Shown here piece by piece: positions 31,601 through 43,795 of a stretch of 64,000 nt of DNA. The notes beneath the pieces are model-generated. The model was not told the DNA's origin and did no database searches. It was given only the letters and a program-made list of their open reading frames with translations. Numbering within the stretch: position 1 is the stretch's first letter; each line of letters begins with the position of its first letter. A program made the position numbers and the translations under genes. Source of the stretch: Antedon mediterranea (taxonomy: Eukaryota; Echinodermata; Crinoidea; Comatulida; Antedonidae); contig NC_092678.1 of the NCBI RefSeq assembly GCF_964355755.1, forward strand, positions 4,312,922 through 4,376,921, written 5' to 3'.

Positions 31601-34600
31601 ACTATTATTTTTTTTGGTCAAATTTCAAAACTAACTCATAAAAATAGATTTCTTTTATCATTTACTTTTAATTATGTTCTTAAATTACAATAACATGTCA
31701 TCATTCAATGTAATTAATATTTCAAATTTTAATTTAATTTCATGCTTCTTCATTGGTCAATATAAATCACCTTGGTAACATCATAACATCTTTTTCATCG
31801 TGATTCCAGTCCAGTAAGATTTGATAGGTATGGCATTTCTTCATTAATCAAAGAGGTTAAATAATATACTAGAGTGTGAACTAGTCAACAACGAAGTGAT
31901 ACCAACACGACAGAGACTCCTTTAAAATGGCTGCCTTACAATATATCTGTTTCAAACATTATTTAATAATAATGACCTAAAATATTACGAAGAATGATGC
32001 AGCCATATTGTATGTTTCAGCTGTGATTAAATTGGAGTTTAGACTCTAGTTTATTATTTTAACCTCTTTGTCTTCATTAACTCTCACATTTTAATTAAGG
32101 CGAAACATTAACAATATGTGTCATTAGTTTCAAACTCCAGAAACTTCAAGTGCTTCATGTCATTCAGAATACTAAGTCATCATAAAATCTCATTAACATA
32201 TTTCAAGTGTTTTCTAAAAATACTGTACTACTGTAGTATTTCATCAATTTTATATAATTTTCTTCACTTTTGTACAAGTTTTCAAATAAAGTTTGCTAAT
32301 TCTATGATTATCCAGACCTTGTTTAAAACTTTTAAAATCTATGTTATTATATCTAATCTAATGTTATAAGGCCGTGCTAGGTTATAAGATAAATAATGTG
32401 ACAGAGTCATGACTTGAACACAGGCTCCACTTACTTACAGAGCTCAGTTGCAGCGCCAGTTTCAACAGATGAAGGAAGAGATACTAAATGCAACTAACGA
32501 CATTGAGAAGTTGTTTGAATTGGTTGCAGAACTTGGAACGGCTGCAGCCAAGTACTTTATTGTTAAAAAGCTCTTCTGGAAGGTAATTTTATGGCAACCC
32601 ATTCAAACCATGTGCCATATACTTAAATTAAATTTACAACCATGGGGTGGTTTCCCAAAAATTTCGTATTTGAAACTTTTTTAAATGAAATTATTAACAT
32701 TTTGACCTTGAATTAAGAATTATATGCTGATATTTGTATCGAAGTTCAACAAAATTAAATTTGAATATTGTCCTGTTTATTGCCTTCATAATACATTTAG
32801 CATAATAAACTGTAATTTATTCTTCCATTTTTTCAACTCATAATTTAAATAATTTTTATCTTCGTAGAGCGTTGATCTCTTTGAGTTTTTTGTCAATAAA
32901 TTACAGTGTTATCTTCCAAAGTCAACTTCTAGTGATGCACATTCTAGAGCTGATGAACTAGAGTAAGACTTCATTTTATTTTGTATCATATATTCTTCAC
33001 AAAATATTTACGATGTATAAATCTACGATACAATGTGCTGTATTGTATGCTGCATATGAATTATGTTTGTACATCATTTATCTATGGCACAGATACATAA
33101 TTATATTCGGCTCCTATAGAATATTTGAAATTCAATATAGTAATCCATAAACTCCATTAGAGTTATATTCTTAATGTTGATCAATAAAATGTACATTCTT
33201 GCCTTCTATGAAAATAAGAATAAGCAGAAGTACTTTTTATGATATAATAATATTTATTCTGCTGCGCTGCAAGTTGAACAAACATTATTCACCAGGAGCA
33301 AACAAAATGCAGAGACAAATCAGAATAACTTTCTCCAACATTAATACCAATAAAATACATTGAATGTAGTAATAAAAATATTGTTACCGTTATGTGATAA
33401 ATCTAAGCACAGATACCTCCATTCAATATGAATATAATATTAATATACATCTGTTATTATCTGAATGTTGTACAATAGAGTGATGAGTCATACAGTAGCT
33501 TTTGCTTTTCCATAATGATAATATTAAATGGAGTTTATGTTTGTAATTTATCTGATTTTGTAGACAATTTTCTTTGACTATTAGAAGATTTAAATCAACT
33601 TTTTTTTTTTAAAGGATGGTTGTGATTATTTTCAACACTCTGGCACAAATGTTACGGGAAACTGAGATGCTACCTGATCGACTAAAAACGCTACAAGCAA
33701 ATAAGTAAATACTGAGTTACAAAAATATAACCCTTGTAAATCTCCTATATTATCAAACTGTGCCCGATGAGTACTCCCTGGCTATGTCCGATGAACACAC
33801 TGAATACCCACCCTGTACTCCATGGTCACTCCCTGAAATCCACGCCTTCTGGCAACTGTATGTCCCATGAGAACACTAAATGCTCACCTATACCCCATGG
33901 GCACTCCCTGAAAGCCACGCCTTCTGGCTATGTCCGATGAGCACACTTCATATCTCTAGATCTACCAATGATATCGCTTACTCGTAGATTCAAATGTATT
34001 TTTATTTATGAAATAATAATTTCTTTTTGATACAGTGGCAAGATGGTCCTTGATCTACTGGTGATGTTGACATGTTTGCCTGAGGTTCCACAAAGATGGC
34101 GCCCTCCAAGTTTCAAGATGTCCAATACGCTACTAGAGACTGATGCTCACCACTGGGAGACTTATTCGGATGCTGAGGTAGTTTTTTGTTGTTTGCTAAA
34201 CAATTCAAGAAATCTTTATTATCAAATTGAAAGACATATTATGGTAATAATTTTCTTTTTATTGTAGATTTCTAAGCTTGTGCAGGAGATCACCAACATA
34301 TCCACTGCTGTCACTTTTGAACTAATACTGATAGCACTTCAGGTGAGTTATGGGTTTATCTTTCCAAAATCATCATAATTTTCTCAAGATTTTTTTATCT
34401 GAAAATGACACACAACCACTCTGTTCCACATAGTCTTTAATTTTAGAGTTTATATTTTTTTTTATCTTGTTTCAGGCTAACTGGGGAAATGATGAAGGAA
34501 AATTCTTCAACATTTGTTGGCTTGTAAAGGTTCTAGATACATTTTCAACAACTGTAAGTTTTTTGTACACAATACTCTCAACTTTTGCACAATCCTTAGG

Positions 34601-35153
34601 CAAGCCCAAAAAGGACTTTATGTTTTTTTTTATTGTTTCTTTCCATATGTATTTAAAGAAAATGGAAGTAAGTTCTGGTATTTTTGGAGAGTAACGGTTG
34701 GCCACATTACACAATTACGCATAGGAATATTTATTTTCCACCTTGTATGGTTACATACTGCAAGTAAGCAGTGATTGGCTATACCATTCGTTGAATTAAT
34801 TCATGTTGAGTCTCATCCTGGTTTTTTTAAAGGAAAAATTTGTGGAAAGGTTGTTGGCACAGGCTATGAAGCTACTGCTACCATCCAAGGATTCAGTCAT
34901 ATCTCCTGATGACGCTGTCCTTCTGTTCCAGCAGTTCTTTGTCTTGCAGACCTTGATAGAGTACAGTTCCAGTATAATATCCCATATCAGGAACAATTAC
35001 ATGGAAGAATTCCGGTACTATGTGCAGTCGCCTCACATACTGGTGAAGTTCCCGGCTAACTATCCAATTAGGAGGATGACGCTACAGATTATAGATGAAG
35101 TTCTGTCCTGCGTACTGCAAAAGAACACAGTGTTGAAAGGCCATAAGGTGTAA
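25607..35153 (+). CDS. C12orf56: C12orf56 orthologue, uncharacterised conserved protein
   Basis: Ten exons: 25607-25867, 27489-28388, 29276-29346, 32441-32582, 32868-32962, 33615-33704, 34036-34177, 34268-34342, 34476-34553 and 34833-35153. They total 2175 bp, 724 residues, about 100 more than the human protein as I recall it. Matches to human C12orf56 lie at the ends: the N-terminus (VQAYEACIV, ERLYITENPPK, FPDFLSGEERE) and the C-terminal half (SPSSTFLMQFQSTWNNYII, AAKYFIVKKLFWK, FEFFVNKLQCYLP, HIRNNYMEEFRYYV). The region at residues 100-370, nearly all in exon 2, is Ser/Lys/Glu-rich, disordered and poorly conserved. The first 85 residues resemble a small beta-rich PH-like fold, which is inference. 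No biochemical role is established. The start is the first in-frame ATG of exon 1. AATAAA follows at 35184. Confidence 0.92.
26190..26365 (-). mobile_element. Penelope-like element remnant carrying a hammerhead-like core
   Basis: On the minus strand the order is: (AT)n at 26354-26377, GCACTGATGA, GGGC stem, GCCC, GAAAGC, TCTGCTAAC, then CTGTTTACTTTATCGTTTTG and GTATCTCCATTGAGATCC. A shorter relative is at 21.7 kb. Penelope-like retroelements are known to carry hammerhead ribozymes in their terminal repeats; the family assignment rests on that motif and remembered repeat sequence. It lies in intron 1 of the C12orf56 gene. Confidence 0.6.
26314..26349 (-). ncRNA. Candidate hammerhead ribozyme core
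   Basis: Minus strand: CTGATGA (26349-26343), stem II GGGC...GCCC with a seven-base loop, GAAA (26326-26323), then a three-base-pair stem III AGC-TCT-GCT followed by A. All conserved boxes are in order. One extra A sits between CTGATGA and stem II. Stem I is not evident because (AT)n replaces the 5' side, so this copy is probably inactive. Confidence 0.6.
27027..27180. mobile_element. MITE family B, copy 1 (C12orf56 intron 1)
   Basis: 154 bp with termini AGCTTGGTTCCCACT and AGTGGGAACCAAGCA, flanked by TAA on both sides (27024-27026 and 27181-27183). The interior is a long imperfect palindrome (ACGCAAGGACGTAGACGCAA against TTGCGTTACGTCC). The 3-bp TWA duplication points to PIF/Harbinger mobilisation. 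Confidence 0.88.
28660..28800 (-). mobile_element. Possible reversed LINE tail
   Basis: TTATTTATTTGTTCCAACAATAA followed by a GC-richer stretch (GGTGGTCCATCCAGCCGAAG) reads on the minus strand like a retroelement 3' UTR ending in an A/T-rich tail. Similar layouts occur near 45.26, 54.37, 62.12 and 62.6 kb. Family unknown. Confidence 0.35.
29755..29873. mobile_element. MITE family C, copy in C12orf56 intron 3
   Basis: Contains two tandem CCAAATATGGTAGTGATAT units, then GACATCATCATGTCCATATA and GATAGTGTATACAGAGTT. TAA flanks each side (29752-29754 and 29874-29876). Related copies are at 1, 36.8, 48.2 and 59.4 kb. Confidence 0.75.
30955..30980. repeat. Poly-C run
   Basis: Eighteen or so consecutive C residues. 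Together with poly-G runs at 11041 and 24934 these are places where the assembly length is unreliable. Confidence 0.8.
31255..31596. mobile_element. MITE family D, copy 2 (C12orf56 intron 3)
   Basis: 342 bp with termini AAGATGTATTGTCCCC and GGGGACAATACATCTT, flanked by TA (31253-31254 and 31597-31598). It is the better-preserved partner of 7827-8168. No coding capacity. Confidence 0.9.
33764..33945. repeat. Minisatellite, about 2.5 copies of a roughly 75-bp unit
   Basis: Repeated phrases are TATGTCCGATGAACACACT, CCCATGGGCACTCCCTGAAA and CCACGCCTTCTGGC. It lies in C12orf56 intron 6 and is GC-richer than its surroundings. Confidence 0.75.
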
Positions 35154-35183
35154 CACATCACATTTCTGATCTGTAAATGCAAC

Positions 35184-35189
35184 AATAAA
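35184..35189 (+). terminator. Poly(A) signal of the C12orf56 gene
   Basis: AATAAA 31 bp after the stop codon at 35151-35153. It would give a very short 3' UTR; other AT-rich sites follow. Confidence 0.6.
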
Positions 35190-35835
35190 ACTAAACTGAA
35201 ACTAAAGTCTAGCTATTTCGTTTGGTCATAGAAAGGTGATAAATGATGGGGAAAGGTCCATCATTTAATGGTGAGATTCAATTTGCACCCCATTCTCTGT
35301 ACTGCTCTGTACTTTCAATGACAAATTTAAGTCGTTTATTTTTATTTACATCTTTAAATGTTTTGTATACAATGTTATGCAACTAGATTGACTCTTTTGT
35401 ATCTATATTTACTTAAAAACAAGACTTGGTGGTGAAAGTCAAACAAGTTTTTTATTTAGAATTAGGAAGAATTTTATTCAAATAATATTAAAATATAAAT
35501 TTTATTTATGCATTGCCTAATTTGCCTAATTTAAATCTTGCTTTCATTCATTGAAAATGTGCAAAATATTATATATTATAATTATCTTTAATTCTTTTTT
35601 GTATGTAATGTTTATTTTTTCTCATCAATTTCTTTCATATGTGTTTGTGGTTGAGTGCAGCAAAGATTAAATATACTTTGTTATTTTTTGGGGGGTTTTC
35701 AAATGTGTAAATACGAATATTAGGGCCAACAAGAAATGGACCAAACTGTTTACATTCTATTAATAAAAGATGGTATAAGGATTGCACTCATGTTGGTGTT
35801 CTCCGTCAGGAACACAACGACAAGTTCTTCTGTAA

Positions 35836-36103
35836 AGCCTGGTTTCCATTAAAATCGCTACAGCGTTTCCATTAAAATCGCTACACGCGCAGATGTCGCC
35901 GACACAATCGGGAAGGCTCCCCGATTCATCGCAGTCAAATCGGCAAAGTTCAACCATGTTCAACTTTGCCGATTTTGTCGGCGATGAATCGTATACGCGT
36001 ACCAAAGAATATTTAGCGCTCTCATACTAGATCCCCGATAAATTCTAGCGTTTCCATAGAATCGCTACGCTCTGTCGTGTAGCGATTTTATGGAAACCAG
36101 GCT
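35836..36103. mobile_element. MITE family A, copy 1
   Basis: 268 bp with termini AGCCTGGTTTCCATTAAAAT and ATTTTATGGAAACCAGGCT, flanked by TAA (35833-35835 and 36104-36106). The interior contains CGGCAAAGTTCAACCATG with its mirror, and ATCGTATACGCGTACC. A second copy is at 56.2 kb. The terminal AGCYTGGTTYCCA is shared with family B. Confidence 0.92.
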
Positions 36104-36734
36104 TAACAATGCAAATTACCTATGATTTACAGGTTAAGTCCTGAATTTTGCACCTCACATTTTTGTCACAATTTATTGCAAAAATCCGTCCATAATTAAA
36201 ATTACTATATTGATTATATAATGTTGTGTTTTTTGTATCAATAGTTTAATGTGCAAATTTATAAGACGAAAACAATGCAACTTTAACCTCATTTGAAGTT
36301 CATTTGTTTATGAGTAGTTGAGTAGTCAAATTATTGGTTTTAAAATGTATAATCTTCGACAACACATAATTTGGTATTCGCTTCTTTAATACATAAATAA
36401 TTGTCAGTTTCTTAGTATTGTTTTAGTAGGTTTTGGTGTGCGTATATTACATTTAATCGTAAATTTATCTTATTGTATTTTATTCTACATTTTCTTGCAT
36501 TGATCTAGTAAATTCCGTCCAAAAGTGTTTTCAGAAAATGACTTCTATAATGTAGAGATCCAGATTCATTTTATTTTGTTATAATTTGGACAAAAGTTCA
36601 CAATTGCCATGATTATAGTCAGGTTGGAAAAGTCATTTTCTTTTAATCAATTAGACGATATAGATGTTATGTCACCTCAGTAAAGATGAATGTCTGTTTT
36701 ATCGACATATTTATTATTGTTCTAGGTTTACCTA

Positions 36735-36839
36735 GATAGTATACACTATCAAAAAAGTGTGACGTGCCCAAATATGCTGGTGATATGACATCATCATGTC
36801 CATATATTTCGAATACAATTTGATAGTTTAGACAGAGTT
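36735..36839. mobile_element. MITE family C, diverged copy
   Basis: Holds GTGCCCAAATATGCTGGTGATATGACATCATCATGTCCATATA (the family C centre, in pieces of the same order) and ends GACAGAGTT followed by TAA. The left terminus is diverged. Confidence 0.65.
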
Positions 36840-36842
36840 TAA

Positions 36843-38150
36843 GACATTTTATCCAAATCAAATCTATGTATTTCCTTTAAAATCCTAAATAATGGAAAAA
36901 GAAAATTTTAATTGGAGATGTGCGAAGTAATTCATTATTTCGGTGACCTTTTATCTATAACTCGTGGCATTGTGTTCGATTAAAAGTATAAATTATTTAA
37001 TCAAATGGTATACTCTTCTGTAGGCCTATTGTTGATATATTTCGGTGTGTAGTTTATACTTTTTAAGCTAATACTAAGTATGGTTTTATGTCTTGTTAAA
37101 CTGCATTTAATGTCTTTGTATGTTAAGGCCCATAGACTGAACTTGCCAATAATAATAAAATCAATTTTAATACAGTGATTATATTTTGTCGTTTTTGACC
37201 AATCTACACACAGATTAGGCGCACTTTCTTCACATAGTATACCATTCGTGTCCTAATTTTTCGTGAGATTTGCAATGTACTTATTAGTACGGGTACAAAT
37301 TACGTCGGAGCAAACATTACGCAAAGCTACACCACAGTAGCTACAAACAATGACAATCCGATAAGGATAATGATAAACAAAGAAACGATACATAAAATAA
37401 AAGAAAGGCCAAGTAAGTTGGTCTTAGTGCCATGACGTATGGTTTCATTGTTGACAAAGTACCGTATTGTACTTTGATTGTTCTTTTAGGCTACGATGCA
37501 CTCGTTGTCTTCTCTGTATATTTGTTTTGTGATCATTGACTCGTATAAATCGATATCCAAATCCAGACTGCTTTTATGATACATACATACCTCCTTCCGT
37601 GTTCCAAGTTTATTTGTTATTACCACGCAGTATAGCCTATTTGTACTGGGAATAAGATTTTAACAGGGGGTCTATTTGGGTTACACTGGACCGTTAAGAA
37701 GGATTGCGTTGGAATGTATTTACTTTGACAGCAACCTGATTCACAGCCTTCTCGGCGGGAGAGCAGGTGTTATTTTTCAAAGCTTATTGTAAAATTGTTA
37801 ATATATCTTGATGCAAAGGTCGATATAGGAGGTAACTCGTCGTTGTTAACATAGGAATAATGCAGTGAATATTATAACTATGGAAATGTAGAGGTAATGC
37901 TATGCCATGTTTGATGTGACTGATTGCTTAAATTGGAAAGCATCAAACCAAAGACTTGGAGATTGCGATTATTTCTATACATACAGAATGTTTAGCAGCA
38001 ATGCATAAATAGCCTAAAATAGTGGGTTCTTCAATGATGCTGATACAACTGTCGACTATCAAAATGGCATCGAACTGTAACTAAAAAAGCCACCAGTAGG
38101 CCTAACACTGTTAATATTTTTGCGGTAAACTTGAAAAGCCCGGACGGAAG
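36843..38150. other. Intergenic, upstream of the LRR gene
   Basis: No gene or recognisable repeat. Short open frames only. The promoter of the LRR gene presumably lies within the last few hundred bases; no TATA box is evident. Confidence 0.4.
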
Positions 38151-39882
38151 ATGGATAAAGAAATACGTGATCCTTCAGCAGAACTGGTGAAGTCGCTGGA
38201 AAAGTTGAATATCGTGCCATTTAGAAGCACTTCTCAGTTTGATTTGAGAGTGGATTTGAATTATCGACACTTACAGAAGCTGCCTGCTGATGTCTGCAGA
38301 CTGACAGACCTTCAGTGGTTAAATTTAAATGTCAATAGGCTGTTTGATCTTCCAGATGAACTTCAGCAACTTGTTAGATTAAGATGGTTGTATTTAGAAA
38401 GTAACAAGTTCGAACATTTCCCAAGAATTCTTTGCAAAGTTCCGTCTCTTGTCCGTTTATATTTCAGCAGTAATGCCCTGTCAACTCTTCCAACTGATGT
38501 GAAAGATCTCAGATGTCTAAGACTCTTGGATCTTTCAGACAATAATTTTAAAGATTTTCCCTCTGCAATATGCTGCTCAGAATTAAAACTTCTTGACAAA
38601 CTGTTTATAGATAACAATCAATTGAAGTGTATTCCATCTGAGATCAGTAAGTTAATTGGACTTAAGTCACTCTGGATGAATAACAATCAAATAGAATGGC
38701 TTCCGCAAAGCACAGCTGAGCTGGTGAATCTCGAGGAACTTCAGATTAAAAATAACAGTCTTCACGGCTTGCCAGCATACCTTGCCCCCGGATTAAACAA
38801 ACTTACTTCGATAGAATGGGAGGGTAACAGATTAACTCTAGCACTACGAGGACCTATTTCCCGTGGTGTCGGTGATCTTAGACAATACCAGATATGGGCT
38901 AGAGAGATGGCGTTGTCAAAAGAGATGGTTGAATTTCGGAGCAATCGAGAGTCAGGGATGGAGCGTCCATGCTATAGGATGCGAACGAGACCCAGGGGTG
39001 TGGCCGTTATCATAGATAATTTTCCAGCAGAAGACATTAATGAGGACAATAGTGAAACAGGTAAGAGGATCTGGGTGACATTTTGTTAATATGGAGGCGG
39101 TGGATGTCACATGTCGTATTCTGAGCGAAAGACCTCCTACTATTTTTTGAGAACTATGTATTTCTTTAAAGTAATGCAATTTTATTGTTATCTAATTTAT
39201 TTTCACAGACAAGCTTCGAAGTGTTCTGATAAAACTAGGATTCAACGTTCGTATAATGAAGGGATTGATATCCCTCGATATCATATCCGCTCTTCGTTTT
39301 ATATCGATGGAAGATCATCGCTATGTTGACTGTATCGTTGTTGTTCTCCTCTCGAAGGGGTCGAGTAATGCAGGAAATGTCCGAGGCAATGATGCCATCA
39401 AAGTAGAAATACGGCAACTCACAGACATCTTCACCGCTGCCAACTGCCCGACACTCGCAGGAAAACCGAAACTGTTCTTCTTGCAATTGCTAGAAGATAA
39501 AACAATGAAATCAGTTGGGAAGAAAGACAATGATTCTTCTTCTAAAAGTGATAGCTTAAAAGATCTAATACCAGATGAAGAAGATTTTTTGTTGACCGTG
39601 GCAGGTATCCCGCATACGATGTTACATGAATCAAAGACGAGAGCGTATACACTGTACGTTTCGTTATTGTTTGACATTCTGGAAAATTACGCACGTAAAT
39701 TGAACTTATTAGATTTGCTGGCTACGGTACATTCTCAAGTTAGTAATATCCAACTTACTACTGATATAACAACACAAAATGTGTGCCATAATGAAGCCCG
39801 AATTGTACCGTTTATTCAATCATCGCTACGATATAACCTCTACTTAAGCATTTACAATAGTACTAGAGAAAACACCAAGTAA
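38151..39882 (+). CDS. Leucine-rich-repeat protein with a C-terminal pseudocaspase domain
   Basis: Two exons, 38151-39060 and 39209-39882, give 527 residues. There is no signal peptide, so it is cytosolic. Residues about 28-215 hold some eight leucine-rich repeats of the short SHOC2-like type (LQWLNLNVNRLFDLP, LRWLYLESNKFEHFP, LRLLDLSDNNFKDFP, LKSLWMNNNQIEWLP). From about residue 275 the sequence follows a caspase (C14) fold: PRGVAVIIDN, LRSVLIKLGFNV, DCIVVVLLSKG, CPTLAGKPKLFFLQ, then DEEDFLLTVAG and LLDLLATVHSQV from the small subunit. The catalytic His of the SHG box is Lys353, and the catalytic Cys of QACRG is Leu398 (QLLED). It therefore cannot be a protease and more likely acts as a scaffold or decoy; that role is inference. 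The intron lies inside the caspase part. The LRR half alone is not diagnostic of a named family. Confidence 0.9.
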
Positions 39883-40199
39883 ATAATGTATCTAGACAGC
39901 AGTAAACTTTTTTAAATAAATTATAATTGAGAGAAATAAATACTTTTATTTTATGTATAATAAAAATAATTTTATCTTAAAGAGATATGTGTACTGTGTG
40001 TTATGTACTCTGTTTTTCTTTAATTTTTCGCAATTAAAAACTTGCATTTTGTGAAATTAGTTTGCACTGAATATAAAATGTAGGTTGAAGGGCCGAAATA
40101 TAAAAACCAAATTATACCAAATGGAAAACTTTTACAGAAGGCATGAATGGCGTTCCATGAATTGTAGCTCCTCGACGAAAAATACAAACACGCTTAAAA

Positions 40200-43100
40200 A
40201 TGGAAGACAAATTTCTAGATTTGCAACAGCAAATGCGCCACAATCAGGAAGATCTCAAAGACTTCCTTCGTGATTTAGATAATTGGGAGGATACTATAAA
40301 AGAAAAAGATATTGAATTACAGACAGGAAGCTCTACAAAACAACAAGTAAGTCTAGGCCTATTAATACTCTGCTGGCATTATTTTTGCCATGACGACAGA
40401 CGCTGTCCGCTGGGCGGGCTTGTGATGTCAGTATTATGCTATATGTAGGCCTAGCCCTGGGGCCTACGTTTAGACCTAGGTCTGCTCTTTCTATCATTCA
40501 GTTTAATAGTCCTACAACTTGACATGGCTTATCTTATTTAGTATTTATATTTTCTTGTCCCCCCACTTTACTTACATTACAGATAAAGTATGTCTCGGTT
40601 TTGTACTAAAAACTAAATCGTATTAATAATATTATAATATTCTTTTTATAGAAATTGCCACCAGTTCGTAATAAAGTAAAGGAAAAGCCAAAACGAAAGA
40701 AAGATCAATCCAAAGCAGCAACAAATACGAAGGAGGAGGCAGACTCATCTTCAGTCAAACAACAAAGAATCAAGGCCTATGACTACAGAAAATGGGATAC
40801 ATTTGATGTTGTAGGTGAAATTAGAGTACTGTTGCATTTAATAAATTATATAATTTATGCAACAAACCTTATATTTAACCAGTATTTTTAAATCTTTAAC
40901 CAGTATTTTTAAATCTTTATTACACTCTTTAATATTATTAATGTTTTTTATAATTGTTTTCTCTAAAGGAAAAAGCTTGCGCTGAAGTTGAAAGTGGAGG
41001 AGAAGAAAATAGGGTTAGTTCGGAATATGAAACAGACAGCGACGAAGAAAGAAAGGAAAATGCTAGACAGCAGAAAATGATGCAAGCTAATATGGAAAAA
41101 GAAAAGGTTTGTTTAGCTGGATAATTTCATTCTTTTAGTAAACAATTTTATATTTGTTTTTGATTGATATAGAGATCTGGTTGGTCAATAGTTTTCATTA
41201 AATAGTGTTTTCTTTTTTTGGGTATTCCAAGTCTCGACTATGAAATAGTAAAGTGCCTATCAGAGAAGTCTGGAGAGCTTGTTTGTGTATAATAGTCAAT
41301 CATCTAATCTACCATTACTTATATTACATTATATTGTTTAAGGTTTGGTACTAATATATGTGGTGTACCACAAACTTTATATATCAACATTATATGACAT
41401 TGTCATTAATAAAGTTATTTGGTATTTTAAGGGAAATGACTTTTTCAAGAAAGGCCAGTTTGATGAAGCTGTGTTGTGTTACACCAGAGGAATGGAAGCA
41501 GATAATACTAATGCAATCCTACCAGCTAATAGAGCTATGGCTTTGTTAAAACTTAAAAGGTGAGTTCCACCATACATTAGTCAATAGTATGACCTTGGTA
41601 ATACTGTCTCTGGTATTGATAAAGGCTTTACCAAAGCCTACAAGATTCATACAATGTGACGTTATTATATTATATGGTAATTACTGTTAAAGCTTCATGT
41701 GTTTGAATATACCTACAGATGCACTACATTAAAATGTTGATTAATTAAATAATATACTTTATTTTGACAGATTTGAGGAGGCAGAGAGTGACTGTAGTCT
41801 GGCGTTATCCCTAGATTGCACTTATGTAAAAGCAGTTTGTAGAAGAGCATCAGCAAGGCTAGGCCTAGGAAAACTTAGTGAAGCAAAGCAAGGTATATAA
41901 TGCACTTCACTGTCAAATCATGTTTGGGGTTGTGCTAGGGTGTACTCCTCATTGGCTGGAAGAACAAAGAATTTATATATGAATATTTGTTCATTCATTT
42001 TCTTTTTCTAGACTTTGAACAAGTACTTTTATTAGAACCTTCTAATAAACTCGCAAAAACAGAACTTAAAAAGATTGGAAAGTTGGAGAAGGACGAAGAA
42101 GATAAACACAATTCAGCACCAACAAATAGAATATATGCAGTTGACAAACCACCTCATTTAAGGTCAAAGGTGAGATAAAAAGTGTTAAGTGTTTTTCTCC
42201 ATGAGTAACTCAGCTGCAGCACTTAGCGAAATTAGTCACAGCTCTTTCAATTATTGCATTCTGATAGTGTGTTACCAATTTTACATTTTTAATTAGTAAT
42301 GACACACTGTTTGATGTTTTAACAGAAACCATTAAAGAGGATTCATATAGAGGAGATTGGGACAAATAAAGAGGAGAATATAGATATTGAATCTACAGCA
42401 ATGGAAACAAAAGATGATCAGCAAAAAGTACCCAAAGAAACAGAAATATCAACAGATACAGAAACACATGAAAAGAGAGTGAATGCTGACACATCTGAAA
42501 AATCACAATTGTAAGATCAAATAGAGTGTTCTTTATATGCTATATATATTATGTTAAAATGTTTAGAATTTTTTTTTTGGTGTTCTATAACTATTTAAAA
42601 TTGCACTAGAATCAAAACAGTTCTTAGATAAACATATTCTACATGTTTTTTTATATAAAATTTTGCAGAGACAAAACAAAGACAGCCTCAGAAGTTGTAA
42701 CAGCTGATGTTCCAGTAATTACTCCCCCTCCCTCTGTTCCCCCCTCACCTCAATCTTCTTACCACCTTCTTGCTGATTGGAAACGGCTTGAAAAATATCC
42801 AACACAACTTGTTCAATATTTTAAAGTAAGTTTAATAAATATTCCAATATATTGCTGAGATAACTGATTACTGTGTTACATATTGTATTTACTAAATTGT
42901 ACAAATTTCTTGAATTTTAAAGTTAGTACCAATCTTCTTTCAGTAAATATTGATAAAACACTTATTTTTTTTCACCAGCAAATTAATCCAGAGACATATC
43001 CATCATTATTCAAGCAATCCATGGATTCTGATGTGTTATCGAAAATTCTAATATTACTACATAATCATTATATTCCGTAAGTTCTTTCGATGTTTTCACT

Positions 43101-43795
43101 ACAACTTTATTCCCTTTACTTGTAATAAGATTTTTTTATGTAGGCCTACTGTTGTTTCATAATCATTATTTCTAATGGGCTAAGCTCTGTTGGTTTCATT
43201 ACAACATGTATTAAATATACACTTTGTTTCATCAGGTCAAATGAAGCAATGTTTGCAGTCATAAGTAATCTTACAAAGGTCAAACGATTTGACATGAATG
43301 TCATGTTTATGTCATCAGAAGAAAAGAAATGTAAGTACTTGATTATATATTTACACTGGCTTCCTTTTCTATTAAATGTATTTATTGAGGTGGGGAAATG
43401 AAAAGATCCAATTTAGTTTTTAATAAATACCATATGTACCAATAAATAATGTGCTTAAAATAACATAAACTACACCACAAAGTTGACATGGTTAGATAAG
43501 CTGAATACCAATATCAGTACAGATGTTTCACAGCACTGGCCCACTTGAGACGCACCCGGCCTACGACTGGAGTAAATGGCACAAACTAGTAGAACGTGTT
43601 GTGTCTAACAATGATGAAGCGTGTTAATATATTTTGCAGCAATTTCTTTCTGGTTATTTTTTCCTGCTGCTTTTCAATGTTTTATATTTTCCACTTCTTT
43701 TTATAGTGGTGAAAAATATACTAGAACACATTTCAAAGAATGAGAACATTAATGAAGCAGTATTGAGGGATGTATCAAGGAAATATGGAATATAA
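40200..43795 (+). CDS. RPAP3: RNA polymerase II-associated protein 3 (R2TP cochaperone)
   Basis: Eleven exons: 40200-40346, 40652-40810, 40969-41106, 41432-41559, 41771-41892, 42012-42169, 42326-42510, 42669-42825, 42979-43076, 43236-43330 and 43707-43795. They give 491 residues. The N-terminus (LKDFLRDLDNWEDTIKEKDIEL) and IKAYDYRKWDTFDV match RPAP3. One TPR domain starts at about residue 149 (GNDFFKKGQFDEAVLCYTRG, ILPANRAMALLKLKRFEEAESDC, DFEQVLLLEP). The C-terminal RPAP3_C domain begins near residue 374 (LLADWKRLEKYP, INPETYPSLFKQ, KRFDMNVMFMSSEEK). RPAP3 bridges HSP90/HSP70 to PIH1D1-RUVBL1/2 for assembly of RNA polymerase II, PIKKs and snoRNPs. Vertebrate RPAP3 (about 665 residues) has two TPR domains; only the equivalent of the second is here. 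Confidence 0.94.

Noticed and set aside
39321-39677. Minus-strand 118-codon frame
   Set aside because: Shadow opposite the pseudocaspase exon, whose plus-strand reading has clear family motifs.
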